Notes: generated from the sequence alone by a model not told the origin. DNA of 64,000 nt from Rosistilla carotiformis (GCF_007753095.1 NZ_CP036348.1:7373005-7437004); one strand, 5' to 3'. Positions 17,130 through 27,048 are shown, numbered from the stretch's first letter. Made by a program: numbers and translations.

Positions 17130-17461
17130 ACCACCGCCTGATTATTCTGCCGCAGGCTCGGGCCGACGTCCAGCGAAACGCTTTGTGGTGGGCAACGCAT
17201 CACTCATCGGAACAAGCCGCCCGGTGGCTCGACGCGGTCCAATCGCAATTGGAGTCGATCGCGGAGTTCCCGGAAAGCCATTCGCTCGCGGCTGAAAATG
17301 ATGATTTCGCCTACGAGATTCGTGAAAAACGCGTCGGACTGGGAGCTCGCCCGCGATACCGCGCCGTTTTCACACTCGCAGATGATGCGATCTACGTACT
17401 GGCCATTCGAGCCGCCGAGCAGAATCGGCTCACCGAAGACCAAGTCGGCTTTGATGCTTGA
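17126..17461 (+). CDS. ParE/RelE-family toxin
   Basis: The 111-residue protein has the ParE/RelE plasmid-stabilisation fold. It shows LIILPQARADVQRNALWWATHHSSEQAARWLDAV at the start, then IAEFPESHSLAAE, and finally YRAVFTLADDAIYVLAIRAAEQ. It starts at a GTG that overlaps the antitoxin stop (GTGA). Whether it poisons gyrase (ParE) or cleaves mRNA (RelE) cannot be told from sequence. No neighbouring mobile element was found, so this is a chromosomal module. Confidence 0.85.
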   Translation: MNHRLIILPQARADVQRNALWWATHHSSEQAARWLDAVQSQLESIAEFPESHSLAAENDDFAYEIREKRVGLGARPRYRAVFTLADDAIYVLAIRAAEQNRLTEDQVGFDA

Positions 17462-17565
17462 AACGCAATGCTGCATCGTCAGCGTACACTGAGGCCGCTG
17501 CTGCTTGTCCGAAAGAGCGCGATTGCCGGTCACGCGACGGGGGGCAAGGAGTACCGAAGCGTGGA

Positions 17566-19089
17566 TCATCGTAAGAAGAGGTGATAGACCGGGTTGGCCG
17601 TTTCGTCGGCGTAGCGGTAACCCAAGGTGTCGATGAAGTCGGCAAAGGCCTGCAGTTCTTCATCGGGAACCTGGATGCCTACCAGGATCCGGCCGTAATC
17701 GGCGCCTTGATTGCGGTAATGGAACAGGCTGATGTTCCAGCTGGGATGCATGCTGGACAGAAAACGGACCAGCGCGCCGGGACGCTCGGGGAATTCGAAG
17801 CGATACAGTCGCTCATTTCCCACAAGCCGGCTGCGGCCGCCGACCATGTAGCGCAAGTGCTCTTTGGCCAGTTCATCATCCTTGAGGTCCAACGCGGCGA
17901 AGCCTTCGGTGGCGAGCGACTGTTGAATTTCGGGAAGTTCCCCACGGCTGCTGATCGCCAGACCGACCAACACATGGGCTTCGCGTTCATCCGAGATGCG
18001 GTAGCTGAACTCGGTGACATTCCGCTGCCCAATGGTCTGGCACAATCGCTTGAAGCTGCCGCGCTGCTCGGGAATCGTGACCGCCAGCAGTGCCTCGCGT
18101 TCTTCACCCGCTTCCGCTCGTTCGGCGACAAACCGCAGCCGGTCGAAGTTCATGTTCGCACCACAGGTGATCGCCACCAGCCTTTCGCCTTGTAGGCCGT
18201 GCTGCGCGATGTACTGCTTCATTCCGGCGATCCCCATCGCCCCAGCCGGTTCCAAGATGCTGCGGGTATCTTCAAAGGCATCTTTGATGGCGGCACAGAC
18301 GGCGTCGGTATCGACGGACACAAAACCATCGACCAATTCCCGCGTCAATCGGAACGTTTCGGTGCCAACAACTTTGACCGCCGTGCCGTCGGAAAAGAGT
18401 CCCACATCGTGCAGCGGGACGACGCTGCCGGCATCGATCGACTGGATCATCGCATCGGAATCACCCATCTGAACGCCGATGACTTTGATCTCGGGGCGAA
18501 CCGCTTTGATATAGGCAGCGACGCCCGAGATCAGCCCGCCACCGCCGATCGCCACAAACACGGCATGGATCGGATGCTGATGCTGACGCAGGATTTCCAT
18601 CCCGATCGTTCCCTGACCCGCGATCACATCGGGATCATCAAACGGATGCACAAAGACATATCCATGTTGCTGTTCGAGCTCCAGAGCGTGCGAATACGCG
18701 TCGGAATAACTGTCGCCATGCAGGACGATCTGGGCACCCAAGTCGCGGACGGCGTCGGACTTCAATTTCGGTGTTGTCACCGGCATCACGACGACAGCTT
18801 GGCACCCTAGCTGGCGGGCGCTGAGCGCAACGCCTTGCGCATGGTTCCCAGCCGAAGCACATACCACACCGCGAGCCAGTTCCGCCGAGGAGAGTCGTGA
18901 CATCTTGTTGTACGCGCCGCGCAATTTGAAACTGTGGACCGGCTGCGTATCCTCGCGTTTCAGCCAGACCTGGTTGCCGAGCCGCGCAGACAATTTGTTC
19001 GCCCGTTCCAATGGCGATTCGATCGCGACATCGTAGACCCGGGCGTTGAGTATCCGTTGCAAGTATCCCAACAAGCGTTTATCCGTCAT
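17566..19089 (-). CDS. ilvA: Threonine ammonia-lyase, biosynthetic (IlvA)
   Basis: This enzyme converts L-threonine to 2-oxobutanoate, the first committed step of isoleucine synthesis. The N-terminal catalytic domain has the PLP lysine in VHSFKLRGAYNKM (about K55), the SAGNHAQGVALSARQ loop, and the AIGGGGLISG phosphate-binding glycines. Residues about 330-500 hold two ACT-like regulatory repeats (AVTIPEQRGSFKRLCQTIG and RFEFPERPGALVRFLSSM), which indicate feedback control by isoleucine/valine. The length, 507 residues, is typical for the biosynthetic form. The ATG at 19089 is preferred to an in-frame start 4 codons upstream. Confidence 0.93.
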   Translation of the reverse strand: MTDKRLLGYLQRILNARVYDVAIESPLERANKLSARLGNQVWLKREDTQPVHSFKLRGAYNKMSRLSSAELARGVVCASAGNHAQGVALSARQLGCQAVVVMPVTTPKLKSDAVRDLGAQIVLHGDSYSDAYSHALELEQQHGYVFVHPFDDPDVIAGQGTIGMEILRQHQHPIHAVFVAIGGGGLISGVAAYIKAVRPEIKVIGVQMGDSDAMIQSIDAGSVVPLHDVGLFSDGTAVKVVGTETFRLTRELVDGFVSVDTDAVCAAIKDAFEDTRSILEPAGAMGIAGMKQYIAQHGLQGERLVAITCGANMNFDRLRFVAERAEAGEEREALLAVTIPEQRGSFKRLCQTIGQRNVTEFSYRISDEREAHVLVGLAISSRGELPEIQQSLATEGFAALDLKDDELAKEHLRYMVGGRSRLVGNERLYRFEFPERPGALVRFLSSMHPSWNISLFHYRNQGADYGRILVGIQVPDEELQAFADFIDTLGYRYADETANPVYHLFLR

Positions 19090-19296
19090 TGGCTCTCTCA
19101 ATTCACATCGCTTCCGTTGACTCGATCCCGTTGCACCAAACCTATCGCAACAACCCTTCGGACAATCCCAGCATATGCCAAATCACCGTCGAGCGATCGG
19201 GGGCCTTGGTCCTTGAGCCAGATCCATTGCTTTGAAGGGATATCCGCCAGCCGATTGGCAATCGTTTGGCCATCATGATGATACCGTGCCAACGGT

Positions 19297-20742
19297 TTAA
19301 GTCATTGCCGACAGCAGTTCGTTGAGATCGACGGTTGCAAACGTCGTGGCGTAATCGGACATGGCGTAGGGAATGACCAGTTGGTTCTCGTGAACGAGTG
19401 CGCCACAGGTGTAGACTACATTCGGGACGTAGCCTTCGCGTTCGTTTTCGTTTGGTGTAATCAAGGGTTCTTGCAACCGGGCGATGATCTTCGATGGATC
19501 TTCCAGATCTAACAGCATCGCACCGATGCAGTACTTCCGCATCGGACCGACACCGTGCGTCAGAACCAACCATCCGGCTTTGGTTTCGATCGGCGAACCA
19601 CAGTTCCCCATCTGGACGAACTCCCAGGGATTGGTTGGTTTGACAATCATCTCCTTGGTGTACCAAAAGTAGAGCAAGTCGGAGTACATCAGAAACAAAT
19701 GCTCTCCATCTTGTCGACCAAGCATCACGTAGTGGCCGTTGATCTTTCGAGGAAAGAGCGCCATGCCCTTATTCGCAACGGCCGGACCGTTGAGTGTGTG
19801 CATTTTGAATTGCAGGAAGTCCGCGGTTTCCAGCAATTGAGGCAACACCATTTTGCCATCGTAGGCGCTGTAGGTCGCATAATAAGTGCATCGACCATCC
19901 TCTTCACAAAAGCGAACAAACCTGGCGTCTTCGATCCCATTTGTTTCCGTGGGGCTGTAGGGGAAGATGACGCGTTCGGACAACTCGTGATCTGGACTGT
20001 ATTGAATCTCGTAGTTCGATTTCGCCAGCATGACGACCTGTTCCACAAGGGGCACCAGTTCATCGTGCTGCGATCGATGCTCCCGCAGTGAGATATTCAA
20101 TCGATTCTCGAGCTGTTCGAGTGTAAAGACGGTCTCGAGTGACGACAGAACTTCAAAGATGAACGTCGTTCCCAAGCCGAGTTCGATCAATTTGCGTCGG
20201 AACAAATCGTTTTCATAGCGTGAGTCGGGAACAAACTGAGGCGTCGTCACAAACCGAACCGGATCGTCGATCCTGATTTCCTGGTCTTTGCCGATCGTTC
20301 CCGAACGGAACACGATCGACGAAATATGTCCCTCGCCAACGGCCCGTAAACTCATCGCAAACCGCCGTTCGCCATTCGCGAGATTTGATTGATCGGGATG
20401 CCAAACAAGCGAAGGGTTGAAAAGCGCGGCAGATTCCAACGCGTATTCCTGAGTGAAATAGGCTCCCAACAGTAGACGCCGGTTCTCGCTCAACGGGGCA
20501 TCGGTGAGCAGGTGATGGCGAATACTCAGAAACCGTTGCTCAAAGAACGCTTTGGGTTTTTGGTGGCGTCCATGAAATTCTTCATAGACTTGATTCAATA
20601 GCGCGTCGACCTCCCTCTCGGCGAGCGTGGAAACCCGTGCAATAACGCGAAGGATTCGATCGTCGGTCGGCGGCTGAAACGGCCGCAAGACAACGCGTTT
20701 CTTGTTGGGCGAAAGTACGATTCCGGTGCGTTGAATGTGCAT
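19297..20742 (-). CDS. GH130-family glycosidase/phosphorylase-like protein (long form)
   Basis: GH130 enzymes cleave beta-mannosidic bonds by phosphorolysis or hydrolysis on a five-bladed propeller. The 481-residue product has a family core with NLANGERRFAMSLRAVGEGHISSIVFR. The EDAR motif follows at TNGIEDARFVRFCEEDGRCTYYATYSAYDG, then KINGHYVMLGRQDGEHLFLMYSD and KYCIGAMLLDLEDPSKIIARL. About 110 N-terminal residues form an extension before the propeller. It is the last gene of a three-gene minus-strand run (GH130, GT4 fusion, GH130). The family is well supported. Its activity and linkage are not. Confidence 0.82.
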   Translation of the reverse strand: MHIQRTGIVLSPNKKRVVLRPFQPPTDDRILRVIARVSTLAEREVDALLNQVYEEFHGRHQKPKAFFEQRFLSIRHHLLTDAPLSENRRLLLGAYFTQEYALESAALFNPSLVWHPDQSNLANGERRFAMSLRAVGEGHISSIVFRSGTIGKDQEIRIDDPVRFVTTPQFVPDSRYENDLFRRKLIELGLGTTFIFEVLSSLETVFTLEQLENRLNISLREHRSQHDELVPLVEQVVMLAKSNYEIQYSPDHELSERVIFPYSPTETNGIEDARFVRFCEEDGRCTYYATYSAYDGKMVLPQLLETADFLQFKMHTLNGPAVANKGMALFPRKINGHYVMLGRQDGEHLFLMYSDLLYFWYTKEMIVKPTNPWEFVQMGNCGSPIETKAGWLVLTHGVGPMRKYCIGAMLLDLEDPSKIIARLQEPLITPNENEREGYVPNVVYTCGALVHENQLVIPYAMSDYATTFATVDLNELLSAMT

Positions 20743-20838
20743 GTGTGCCGATGGAAAAGAACATAAAGAGTAAGGTCGGTTTATCGTCTGTCGTCCTCCT
20801 GTTGACGGGGCACGACGACGGGCTAGAAGCCGATCCCG

Positions 20839-23085
20839 TTATTCGAGTGACGCGAGTTGTTGCATTTCAGCGAGCGACAACAAGAATGCCAACGTCGATT
20901 CGGCGCCTTGATTCTCGTTCACTTGATTTTCCATCAGCCCGTCGTAGCAGCCGCCAGTGGATGCATCGTAGAGTGGCATGCCGAGATCGTTGCGGCCCAG
21001 AAACCAATCGAATGCGAGGTGGGCTTGCTCTGCCCAGCCAGCGTCACTGGTGACTGCGTAGGCTTCGATCGACGCCGAGACCATCGCATGCGCTTCGATC
21101 GCTTGTTGATCAAAGATCGCCGTCGTTCCATCGTCTCGACTGAAACCATTGCAACCAATCGGGCGAAAACGGCCTTCCGGGGACCGTTGTTTCTCACCCA
21201 ACCAACGCAGCGATTTCAATCCGATCTCGGTCGCTCGAGCGTCTCCAGACGATCGGCCATAGCTGAGCAGTGCCTGAGGCAATTTGGCGTTGTTATAGGT
21301 CGCGACGTTTTCAAACCATGGCCAATCATCGGTTGCCACCGATTCGTACATCTCGATCAGCTTCTTTGCCAGACGCTCGCTCATCGTACTGGCGACGCGA
21401 TCACCGTGATAACGCCGTAAGTACTCGTGGATGCCGAGAATACCGAGCGCCCAAGTGCGGGGCGATGTCGTGTTTTCACAAGAGGAGAGCGCCCGATGAA
21501 ACAACTCCCGCGCCCACGACACCATTCCGCCGCGGCGCGATCGGCCGATGCAAATCCCCAGCGCCCAGAGCGCTCGCCCTTGAGAGTCGTCCGAACCATC
21601 GCGTTCCAACCAACGCCGGTCAAAGCTCATGAAGTTGCGAAAGCGGCCGGTGTCTCGATCAAAAGCGACGTTGAGAAACGCGGCGTATCGGGACGCGAGC
21701 ATCTGGACATCGGGGGAATCCTTGCCCAGTTCCTCGATCAAAACCGTCAAGATCAACGCCCGCGCATTGTCGTCGGTGCAATAGCCGTGACCGTGATCTG
21801 GAATCGAATAAATCGCGTGTTGCACAATTCCTGTCGAATCGCTCATGTGTTGCAAGTGATCCAACTGCATCTGCGGCAACGCCAACGGTCGCTCGTCAAG
21901 CGTCCGCACGGCCAACGGCTTTCGCTGAATATTGTGATCTTCAAGCGCATGCTTGAATGAGCTCACATACAACTGCGAGACATGGTCCCAGGTCATGTCG
22001 CGGCCCAGCAAATACGCCTGCTCACGCATCGCCGAACGCCGCGGTTCGTCTGCCAGCAAACCGATCACTTCACGAGCGATCGCCTTGGGATCGGCGAATG
22101 GCACCAGCACGCCGCGGCCGTCGGCCAACAGCTCTTCGGCGTGCCAGTAGGGCGTGGAGATGACCGCTTGCCCACATCCAAATGCGTAGGCCAGCGTTCC
22201 CGATACCGCTTGCTGCGCATTCAAATAGGGCGTGATGTAAAGGTCCGCGGTGCCGATAAATTCAGTGAGTTCATCCAGCTCCACAAACCGATTGTAAAAG
22301 CTAACGTGCTTAGTAATTCGTAGTTCTTTCGCCATCCGTTCCAAGCTGATTCGATAACGCTCGCCTTGTTCACGTATCAAACTCGGGTGCGTCGCACCGA
22401 GCACGAGATAGATGAAGTCGGGGAAGTGTCGGATGATCTCGGGAATCGCTTGCAAGACATGTTCGATGCCTTTGCCGGGCGAAAGCAATCCGAAGGTCAG
22501 CGCGACCGATCTGCCTTCGACGCCAAACTGCTCTTTTAACTTCACCTGATCGATGTCGGGTCGATTCGGAATACCATGGGCGATCAAATCAACCTTTTCG
22601 CTCGGTACTGCGTAGGTGTTGATCAGCGTCTGGCGACTTCGCTCGGTCATCACGACCAGCCGACTCGAAAGCCGAACCAACTGTTTCATCACCGCGCGTT
22701 GGCTCTGATTCGGATCCGACAAAACCGTGTGCAGTGTCGTAACGACAGGCATCCGCAAGTCGCGTAGCAAAGCTAACACATGGCTTCCACTGGCCCCGCC
22801 ATAAATTCCAAACTCGTGTTGTAGGGAAACGATATCGACGTTGCTGAAGTTCAAAAAATCAGCCGCCGCGCGATAGTCGTCGAGTTCTTGTTCCACCACC
22901 TGAAATTGAACTTCGTCCTCGTAGTCGTAGCCGCCCACGATATCGTCCATCGGCACGACAATGCAATTCGCGTCAGAGGCTTTGGCGATCGCGGATCGCA
23001 AGTCGTGAGTGAACGTCGCGATCCCGCATTTGCGAGGCAGGTAGTCGCCGATGAAAGCTATTTTGTGTAGGTCGTGGTTCGTCAT
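20839..23085 (-). CDS. GT4 glycosyltransferase fused to a helical C-terminal domain
   Basis: The N-terminal part (about residues 1-380) is a GT-B glycosyltransferase of family 4. It shows IAFIGDYLPRKCGIATFTHDL at the start, QHEFGIYGG, FGLLSPGKGIEHVLQAIPEI and the nucleotide-sugar region TPYLNAQQAVSGTLAYAFGCGQAVIST. Residues about 410-748 are a second, mostly helical domain with DHGHGYCTDDNARALIL, WPWFENVATYNNAKLPQALL and NQGAESTLAFLLSLAEMQQ. This looks like an alpha/alpha toroid of the kind found in glycosidases and epimerases. At 748 residues it is about twice a normal GT4. It overlaps the upstream GH130 gene by 4 bp. Confidence 0.85.
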   Translation of the reverse strand: MTNHDLHKIAFIGDYLPRKCGIATFTHDLRSAIAKASDANCIVVPMDDIVGGYDYEDEVQFQVVEQELDDYRAAADFLNFSNVDIVSLQHEFGIYGGASGSHVLALLRDLRMPVVTTLHTVLSDPNQSQRAVMKQLVRLSSRLVVMTERSRQTLINTYAVPSEKVDLIAHGIPNRPDIDQVKLKEQFGVEGRSVALTFGLLSPGKGIEHVLQAIPEIIRHFPDFIYLVLGATHPSLIREQGERYRISLERMAKELRITKHVSFYNRFVELDELTEFIGTADLYITPYLNAQQAVSGTLAYAFGCGQAVISTPYWHAEELLADGRGVLVPFADPKAIAREVIGLLADEPRRSAMREQAYLLGRDMTWDHVSQLYVSSFKHALEDHNIQRKPLAVRTLDERPLALPQMQLDHLQHMSDSTGIVQHAIYSIPDHGHGYCTDDNARALILTVLIEELGKDSPDVQMLASRYAAFLNVAFDRDTGRFRNFMSFDRRWLERDGSDDSQGRALWALGICIGRSRRGGMVSWARELFHRALSSCENTTSPRTWALGILGIHEYLRRYHGDRVASTMSERLAKKLIEMYESVATDDWPWFENVATYNNAKLPQALLSYGRSSGDARATEIGLKSLRWLGEKQRSPEGRFRPIGCNGFSRDDGTTAIFDQQAIEAHAMVSASIEAYAVTSDAGWAEQAHLAFDWFLGRNDLGMPLYDASTGGCYDGLMENQVNENQGAESTLAFLLSLAEMQQLASLE

Positions 23086-24158
23086 ATGAGAGATTGAGTT
23101 CGAGGGGCCATCGATTCGAGTACAGCTTGTTTGGAAAACTCAGCCATCCCGACGCACCGATCGGCGGCTCCGTAGTAGACTTGCAACACGTCGCCTTGAA
23201 GGAACATCGCAGTCGGAAAAACAACATTCGGTACAAATCCGCAGGTTTCAAAATCGGCGGTGGGCACCATGATCGGCCGTTGCGATCGAGCAATTACACG
23301 CGACGGATCGTATCGGTCCAACAAGATCGCCCCAGCGGTATATCGGCCGACCTTTCCCGCTACGGTCGATGACTCGCTACCGTGGTAAAGAAGCAACCAG
23401 CCCTCGTCGATCAAGATTGGTGGCGGTCCACTCCCCACACGATCCCCTTCCCACGATTCGGATCCACAAAAGAGTGGTTCATGGCGTCCCCAATCGATCA
23501 TGTTGGAGGAACGGGCGATCCAGATCTGTGGTCGACTGAATTGCGACCGCGGATTCGGACGATGGAGTGCCACTAACTCGCCGTCGATCTTTTCCGGAAA
23601 CAAAACAACATCTTTGTTTTCGCTAGGAAAAATGATGCCGTGACGCTCGAACGCGATCAGATCCCGCGACGACATGAGGGCCGTGCAGGCACCGAATTTG
23701 GATACCGAGACGTAGGTGATCCAATAAGTGTCGTCGATCTTTGTGATTCGAGGATCTTCGATTCCATAGTCTTCCGTCGCGCCCGATGGCAAAACCAATG
23801 CGACAGCTTTCCACCGGCCCTCGGGTTCAAGCGAACGGCGCCACGCTTGGAAGTGCGAAACCGAAGTCAAACGCAGATTGCCGGTCTTGCTGACCATAAC
23901 AACCCGAGCATCTATTTTTTGCAAATCCTCGTCGCAAACCCAATCCACCGTCGCCGTGCTGTCGCAGCCCCAACGTGGCAGCGGGGTCCATCCGTGTCGC
24001 TGTTCGAGAGTCGTCTCCGCGACACGTGCCAACATGACGGCGTCGTTTCCCTGAATGGTGACTGCGGGATTCATCACCCCCACAACCTCCCATCCGGATT
24101 GTGACGGGTTGATGTCCGACGGTTGCAGCAACAACGTCGCTCGCAGTCTTTGGGTCAT
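23082..24158 (-). CDS. GH130-family glycosidase/phosphorylase (short form)
   Basis: This 358-residue protein is close to a complete GH130 propeller. It has NPAVTIQGNDAVMLARVAET near the start, GIEDPRITKIDDTYWITYVS, DVVLFPEKIDGELVALHRPNP, and a C-terminal YTAGAILLDRYDPSRVIAR with PTADFETCGFVPNVVFPTA. It is probably active on a beta-mannoside. It is the first gene of the run and shares a 4-bp overlap with the glycosyltransferase fusion, so the three are co-translated. The longer GH130 relative downstream shares the same motifs but carries an extension. Confidence 0.88.
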   Translation of the reverse strand: MTQRLRATLLLQPSDINPSQSGWEVVGVMNPAVTIQGNDAVMLARVAETTLEQRHGWTPLPRWGCDSTATVDWVCDEDLQKIDARVVMVSKTGNLRLTSVSHFQAWRRSLEPEGRWKAVALVLPSGATEDYGIEDPRITKIDDTYWITYVSVSKFGACTALMSSRDLIAFERHGIIFPSENKDVVLFPEKIDGELVALHRPNPRSQFSRPQIWIARSSNMIDWGRHEPLFCGSESWEGDRVGSGPPPILIDEGWLLLYHGSESSTVAGKVGRYTAGAILLDRYDPSRVIARSQRPIMVPTADFETCGFVPNVVFPTAMFLQGDVLQVYYGAADRCVGMAEFSKQAVLESMAPRTQSLI

Positions 24159-24255
24159 AGACTAGCCCTCCACAATGGCATTAAGTTCGATGTTTTTGAA
24201 AGTCCTCTTCTCGATCGGAAATTGCAAAGAAACGTCGGTTTAAGGGCTTGTGGCT

Positions 24256-24672
24256 CTAGGGGACCGATTGACGAATAACTATCTCAGGCGATTGCACGCG
24301 GTAGGCGTCCGATTTCTCATCGCGAATCAAATGATACGTCGGTAGGACCGTCACGTGCTTCTGTTCCAATGCTTCTAAAGCGGCCTGGAACGTGGCTGCA
24401 TAAATGACCGACTGATTGGGTGAATTTGCATCGAGCACCATCAAATGCAGCACTTCAAGATCGTCTTGATTTTGCAGAAAACCTTTTACCAGTGGATAAG
24501 GTGTCAAAGGAATTGTGCCCGCCCGCAGGAATGCGTCGTATTGCGGCTTGCTGGAAAACGCGAAAATGGCGGAAACCGCGGGCTCACCTGGCATCTGCTT
24601 CACCACTGGACCAAGCGGGTGAAGGCCCTTCCTCAACACATAACGAGGCATCGCAGCAGCACAATCCATCAT
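24256..24672 (-). CDS. Hypothetical protein, 138 residues
   Basis: I do not recognise a family. The start at 24672 is chosen for a perfect AAGGAGG ribosome-binding site 5 nt upstream, which is the best in the window. The product is small and soluble, with no signal peptide or membrane segment. It has a central block EPAVSAIFAFSSKPQYDAFLRAGTIPLTPYPLVKGFLQN and a second block LEVLHLMVLDANSPNQSVIYAATFQAALEAL. The gene lies 97 bp upstream of the GH130 gene on the same strand, so it may lead that operon. Confidence 0.6.
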   Translation of the reverse strand: MMDCAAAMPRYVLRKGLHPLGPVVKQMPGEPAVSAIFAFSSKPQYDAFLRAGTIPLTPYPLVKGFLQNQDDLEVLHLMVLDANSPNQSVIYAATFQAALEALEQKHVTVLPTYHLIRDEKSDAYRVQSPEIVIRQSVP

Positions 24673-25488
24673 CGTCGCCTCCTTGGCGAAAGAGCAAACC
24701 ACCGCGAACGATCTGAAAAAGAGAGTCTTCGACGCTCCTGCCAACTCATGCGTTGCGATTGGCAACGGTCAGAAGAATGGGCGGACACCAAGATGCGGTT
24801 GCCGCGAGCATCGACCTACAACGCGTCATTCATTGATGCATCTGTTCGCGCAGGCTATCACTTCACCATACAGTGGTTTTGATTCGACACAAGGCCTAAC
24901 AAGACGAACCCTCCAACACTTTGATTCCTTTACGCAACTTCGTAAAACATGTTTCGTCCCCAATCGGCGTATTCTGATAGATCGATGTCGCCGCGCTGAA
25001 ACAACCTGGGGGACCGTTGGCTACAGAGCCAGCCTTCGAGAGTGACTGCCTAGTCCGATTCGCTTCCCTTGTCTCAGCCGTGAACAACCATTGCCTGCAA
25101 GAGCTGCAAATGGGCCGCTTGGAGGCCGCCACGCCAAACGGCCCCGTTCGGGGCGACACTCGGGTCCGCTCAATACCGGCATTTCGGCGCCTCGTTCTTA
25201 AATGCCAAACATCCAGCAGATGCGAAGCCATGCATCGATTGCGGCAGGCTCACCCCAATATGTGGTAATCGCATCCCTCATCACTTTGGGGGTGGCGTAC
25301 GTTTCGCGAACCAAAAAGCGGGTTCGGATACACGGATTCTCTCAGTTGCGCAGTCGGCACAACCGTCAATCGTTTTGAATCTGCGGCAGCCGCGTTCGAA
25401 ATGCCGTGGTTCCATGCAAGATAGAGCCCCGGTGTTTGGATGTCCACGATATCCGGTGGTGGAGTGACGCGGGAACCGATTTAACTTG
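24673..25488. other. Long spacer before the exopolysaccharide cluster
   Basis: This 816-bp stretch separates divergent operons and probably holds both promoters. Several overlapping frames exist on both strands but none has a ribosome-binding site, family motif or biased codon use. One minus-strand frame at 24896-25231 has an odd, Arg/Ser/Cys-rich product and could be the trace of a decayed repeat. I see no tRNA, hairpin terminator or inverted repeat that stands out. Confidence 0.3.
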
Positions 25489-27048
25489 ATGAGTGACAAA
25501 CTGCAAAACGCGACGATGCTGATGCCGCCGGATTCGGCGACCGCTGGTCCATCGCATGCGCAACCACCGCAGCGACACCCCGACGGTAGGTCTGCTGAGA
25601 CAGGGTCCGACGCGTCGTCTAACGAGCGCCATCTTGGGTCGAGACTTCAAGGAACTCAAAAGCGTCTGTTCCGTGAGAGCGTCTGGGTCGTTGGTGGTCG
25701 GTTGTTGGGGATTGGAACCGCGATTGCAATCAACGTGGTGCTTGCCCGCGTGTTGCCTCCAGCCGACGTAGGTGTCTTCTTTCTGCTGGCCAGCATCTTA
25801 ACTTTTGCTGGTTTCATGGCCATGTTTGGCCTCAACGCGGGCATGGTTCGATTCGTTTCCGAACGGATCGGTTTGAACGATGTTGCGGGAGCTCAAGCGG
25901 TACTGCGCCAAGGAACCAAGGTAGCCGTCGCGTCGATCCTGACGGGCAGTCTGATCTGTTGGGGTTTCCTGCATTTCGCCGGCGAACAGGTGTTTGGTGT
26001 CACCAACCTCGCGGTGCTTGCCCCCTTGGTCGCTCTGAGCGTACTCGGATCAGCGACGATCCAGCTGGCCGCTAGTCTGCTTCGCAGCTTCCACGACTCA
26101 CGATTGTCGATCCTTTTAACGGGCCAATTCGGCGGCCCGTTGTGCAATTTACTATTTATAGGATCAACCGTTGCCGTCAGTCGATGGATCGTTCCATCGT
26201 TGGAACAAGTGATGGTGTTCTGCACGATCTCACTTTGCTTACTGATCCCCGTGGCGATCATCAGCGTTCAAAAAATCGCGCGATCACGGTTGGCAGAGAT
26301 CGAACCAAGTAGCACGCCCTCCAGCCTGTTGCCGATGTCCACGTTGTTGATCGTCTGCTTGCCATTGATGCTCACGCAGGGGCTTTCCTATATCACCGGC
26401 CAAGCGGATATCTGGATTGGCGGGGCGATCGTCGATCACGAACAATTGGCACTTTACGCGGCGGCGCGGCGATTGATGTTGTTGATCGGGATGCCGATGC
26501 AACTGGTGAACCTGACCGTAATCGCATCGATCGCCGAACTGCGCGCTCAGGGACGCCTGCAAGATCTACAACGCATTCTACGCTCGGCGGCAACCTTCGC
26601 AGCGGTGGTCGCAATCGCTGTTTGCATTCCGATCATGATCTTCCCCGCACAGATTGCAGCGTTCATCTTTGGGCCGTTCTATGCGGACGGGGCGATGGTG
26701 TTGCGTATCCTCTGTATCGGACAACTCGTCTTCGTTTGTGTCGGCGCGGCTGAACTCACCTTGATGATGTCGGGGCAACATATGAAAGCGTTGTCGATCA
26801 ATATCTTCACTTCGATCAGCCTCTTCATCAGCGGCGTTTTGATGACTCAGCAATGGGGCATCGTGGGCTTGGCGATCGCTTGGACCTCCATCGTATCGTT
26901 GCAATGCATCGGCTTTTGTCTATCCGCCCGTTGGTCCGTGGGAGTCTGGACCGTCATGGACGTGCGGGTTTTGCGGACGGGGCGGGAAATTCTGGCCGCG
27001 GTTCGAGCGAAGTTCAAGAAAGCAAACAACATTGGTTCATTGGAATAA
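25489..27048 (+). CDS. Wzx-type oligosaccharide flippase
   Basis: The protein (519 residues) is a polytopic MATE/MVF-like transporter of the polysaccharide flippase class. It carries lipid-linked repeat units across the inner membrane. It has an N-terminal soluble stretch of about 60 residues. About twelve to fourteen hydrophobic segments follow, starting with the family signature VWVVGGRLLGIGTAIAINVVLARVLPPADVGVFFLL and running through AMVRFVSERIGL-like loops to HMKALSINIFTSISLFISGVLM. It is the first gene of the plus-strand exopolysaccharide run. The ATG at 25489 is preferred to a TTG 3 bases upstream. Confidence 0.82.
   Translation: MSDKLQNATMLMPPDSATAGPSHAQPPQRHPDGRSAETGSDASSNERHLGSRLQGTQKRLFRESVWVVGGRLLGIGTAIAINVVLARVLPPADVGVFFLLASILTFAGFMAMFGLNAGMVRFVSERIGLNDVAGAQAVLRQGTKVAVASILTGSLICWGFLHFAGEQVFGVTNLAVLAPLVALSVLGSATIQLAASLLRSFHDSRLSILLTGQFGGPLCNLLFIGSTVAVSRWIVPSLEQVMVFCTISLCLLIPVAIISVQKIARSRLAEIEPSSTPSSLLPMSTLLIVCLPLMLTQGLSYITGQADIWIGGAIVDHEQLALYAAARRLMLLIGMPMQLVNLTVIASIAELRAQGRLQDLQRILRSAATFAAVVAIAVCIPIMIFPAQIAAFIFGPFYADGAMVLRILCIGQLVFVCVGAAELTLMMSGQHMKALSINIFTSISLFISGVLMTQQWGIVGLAIAWTSIVSLQCIGFCLSARWSVGVWTVMDVRVLRTGREILAAVRAKFKKANNIGSLE

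Noticed and set aside
24896..25231. Minus-strand frame of 111 codons in the long spacer
   Set aside because: Its product is Arg/Ser/Cys-rich with no domain and no start signal. It is kept only as a possible repeat remnant.
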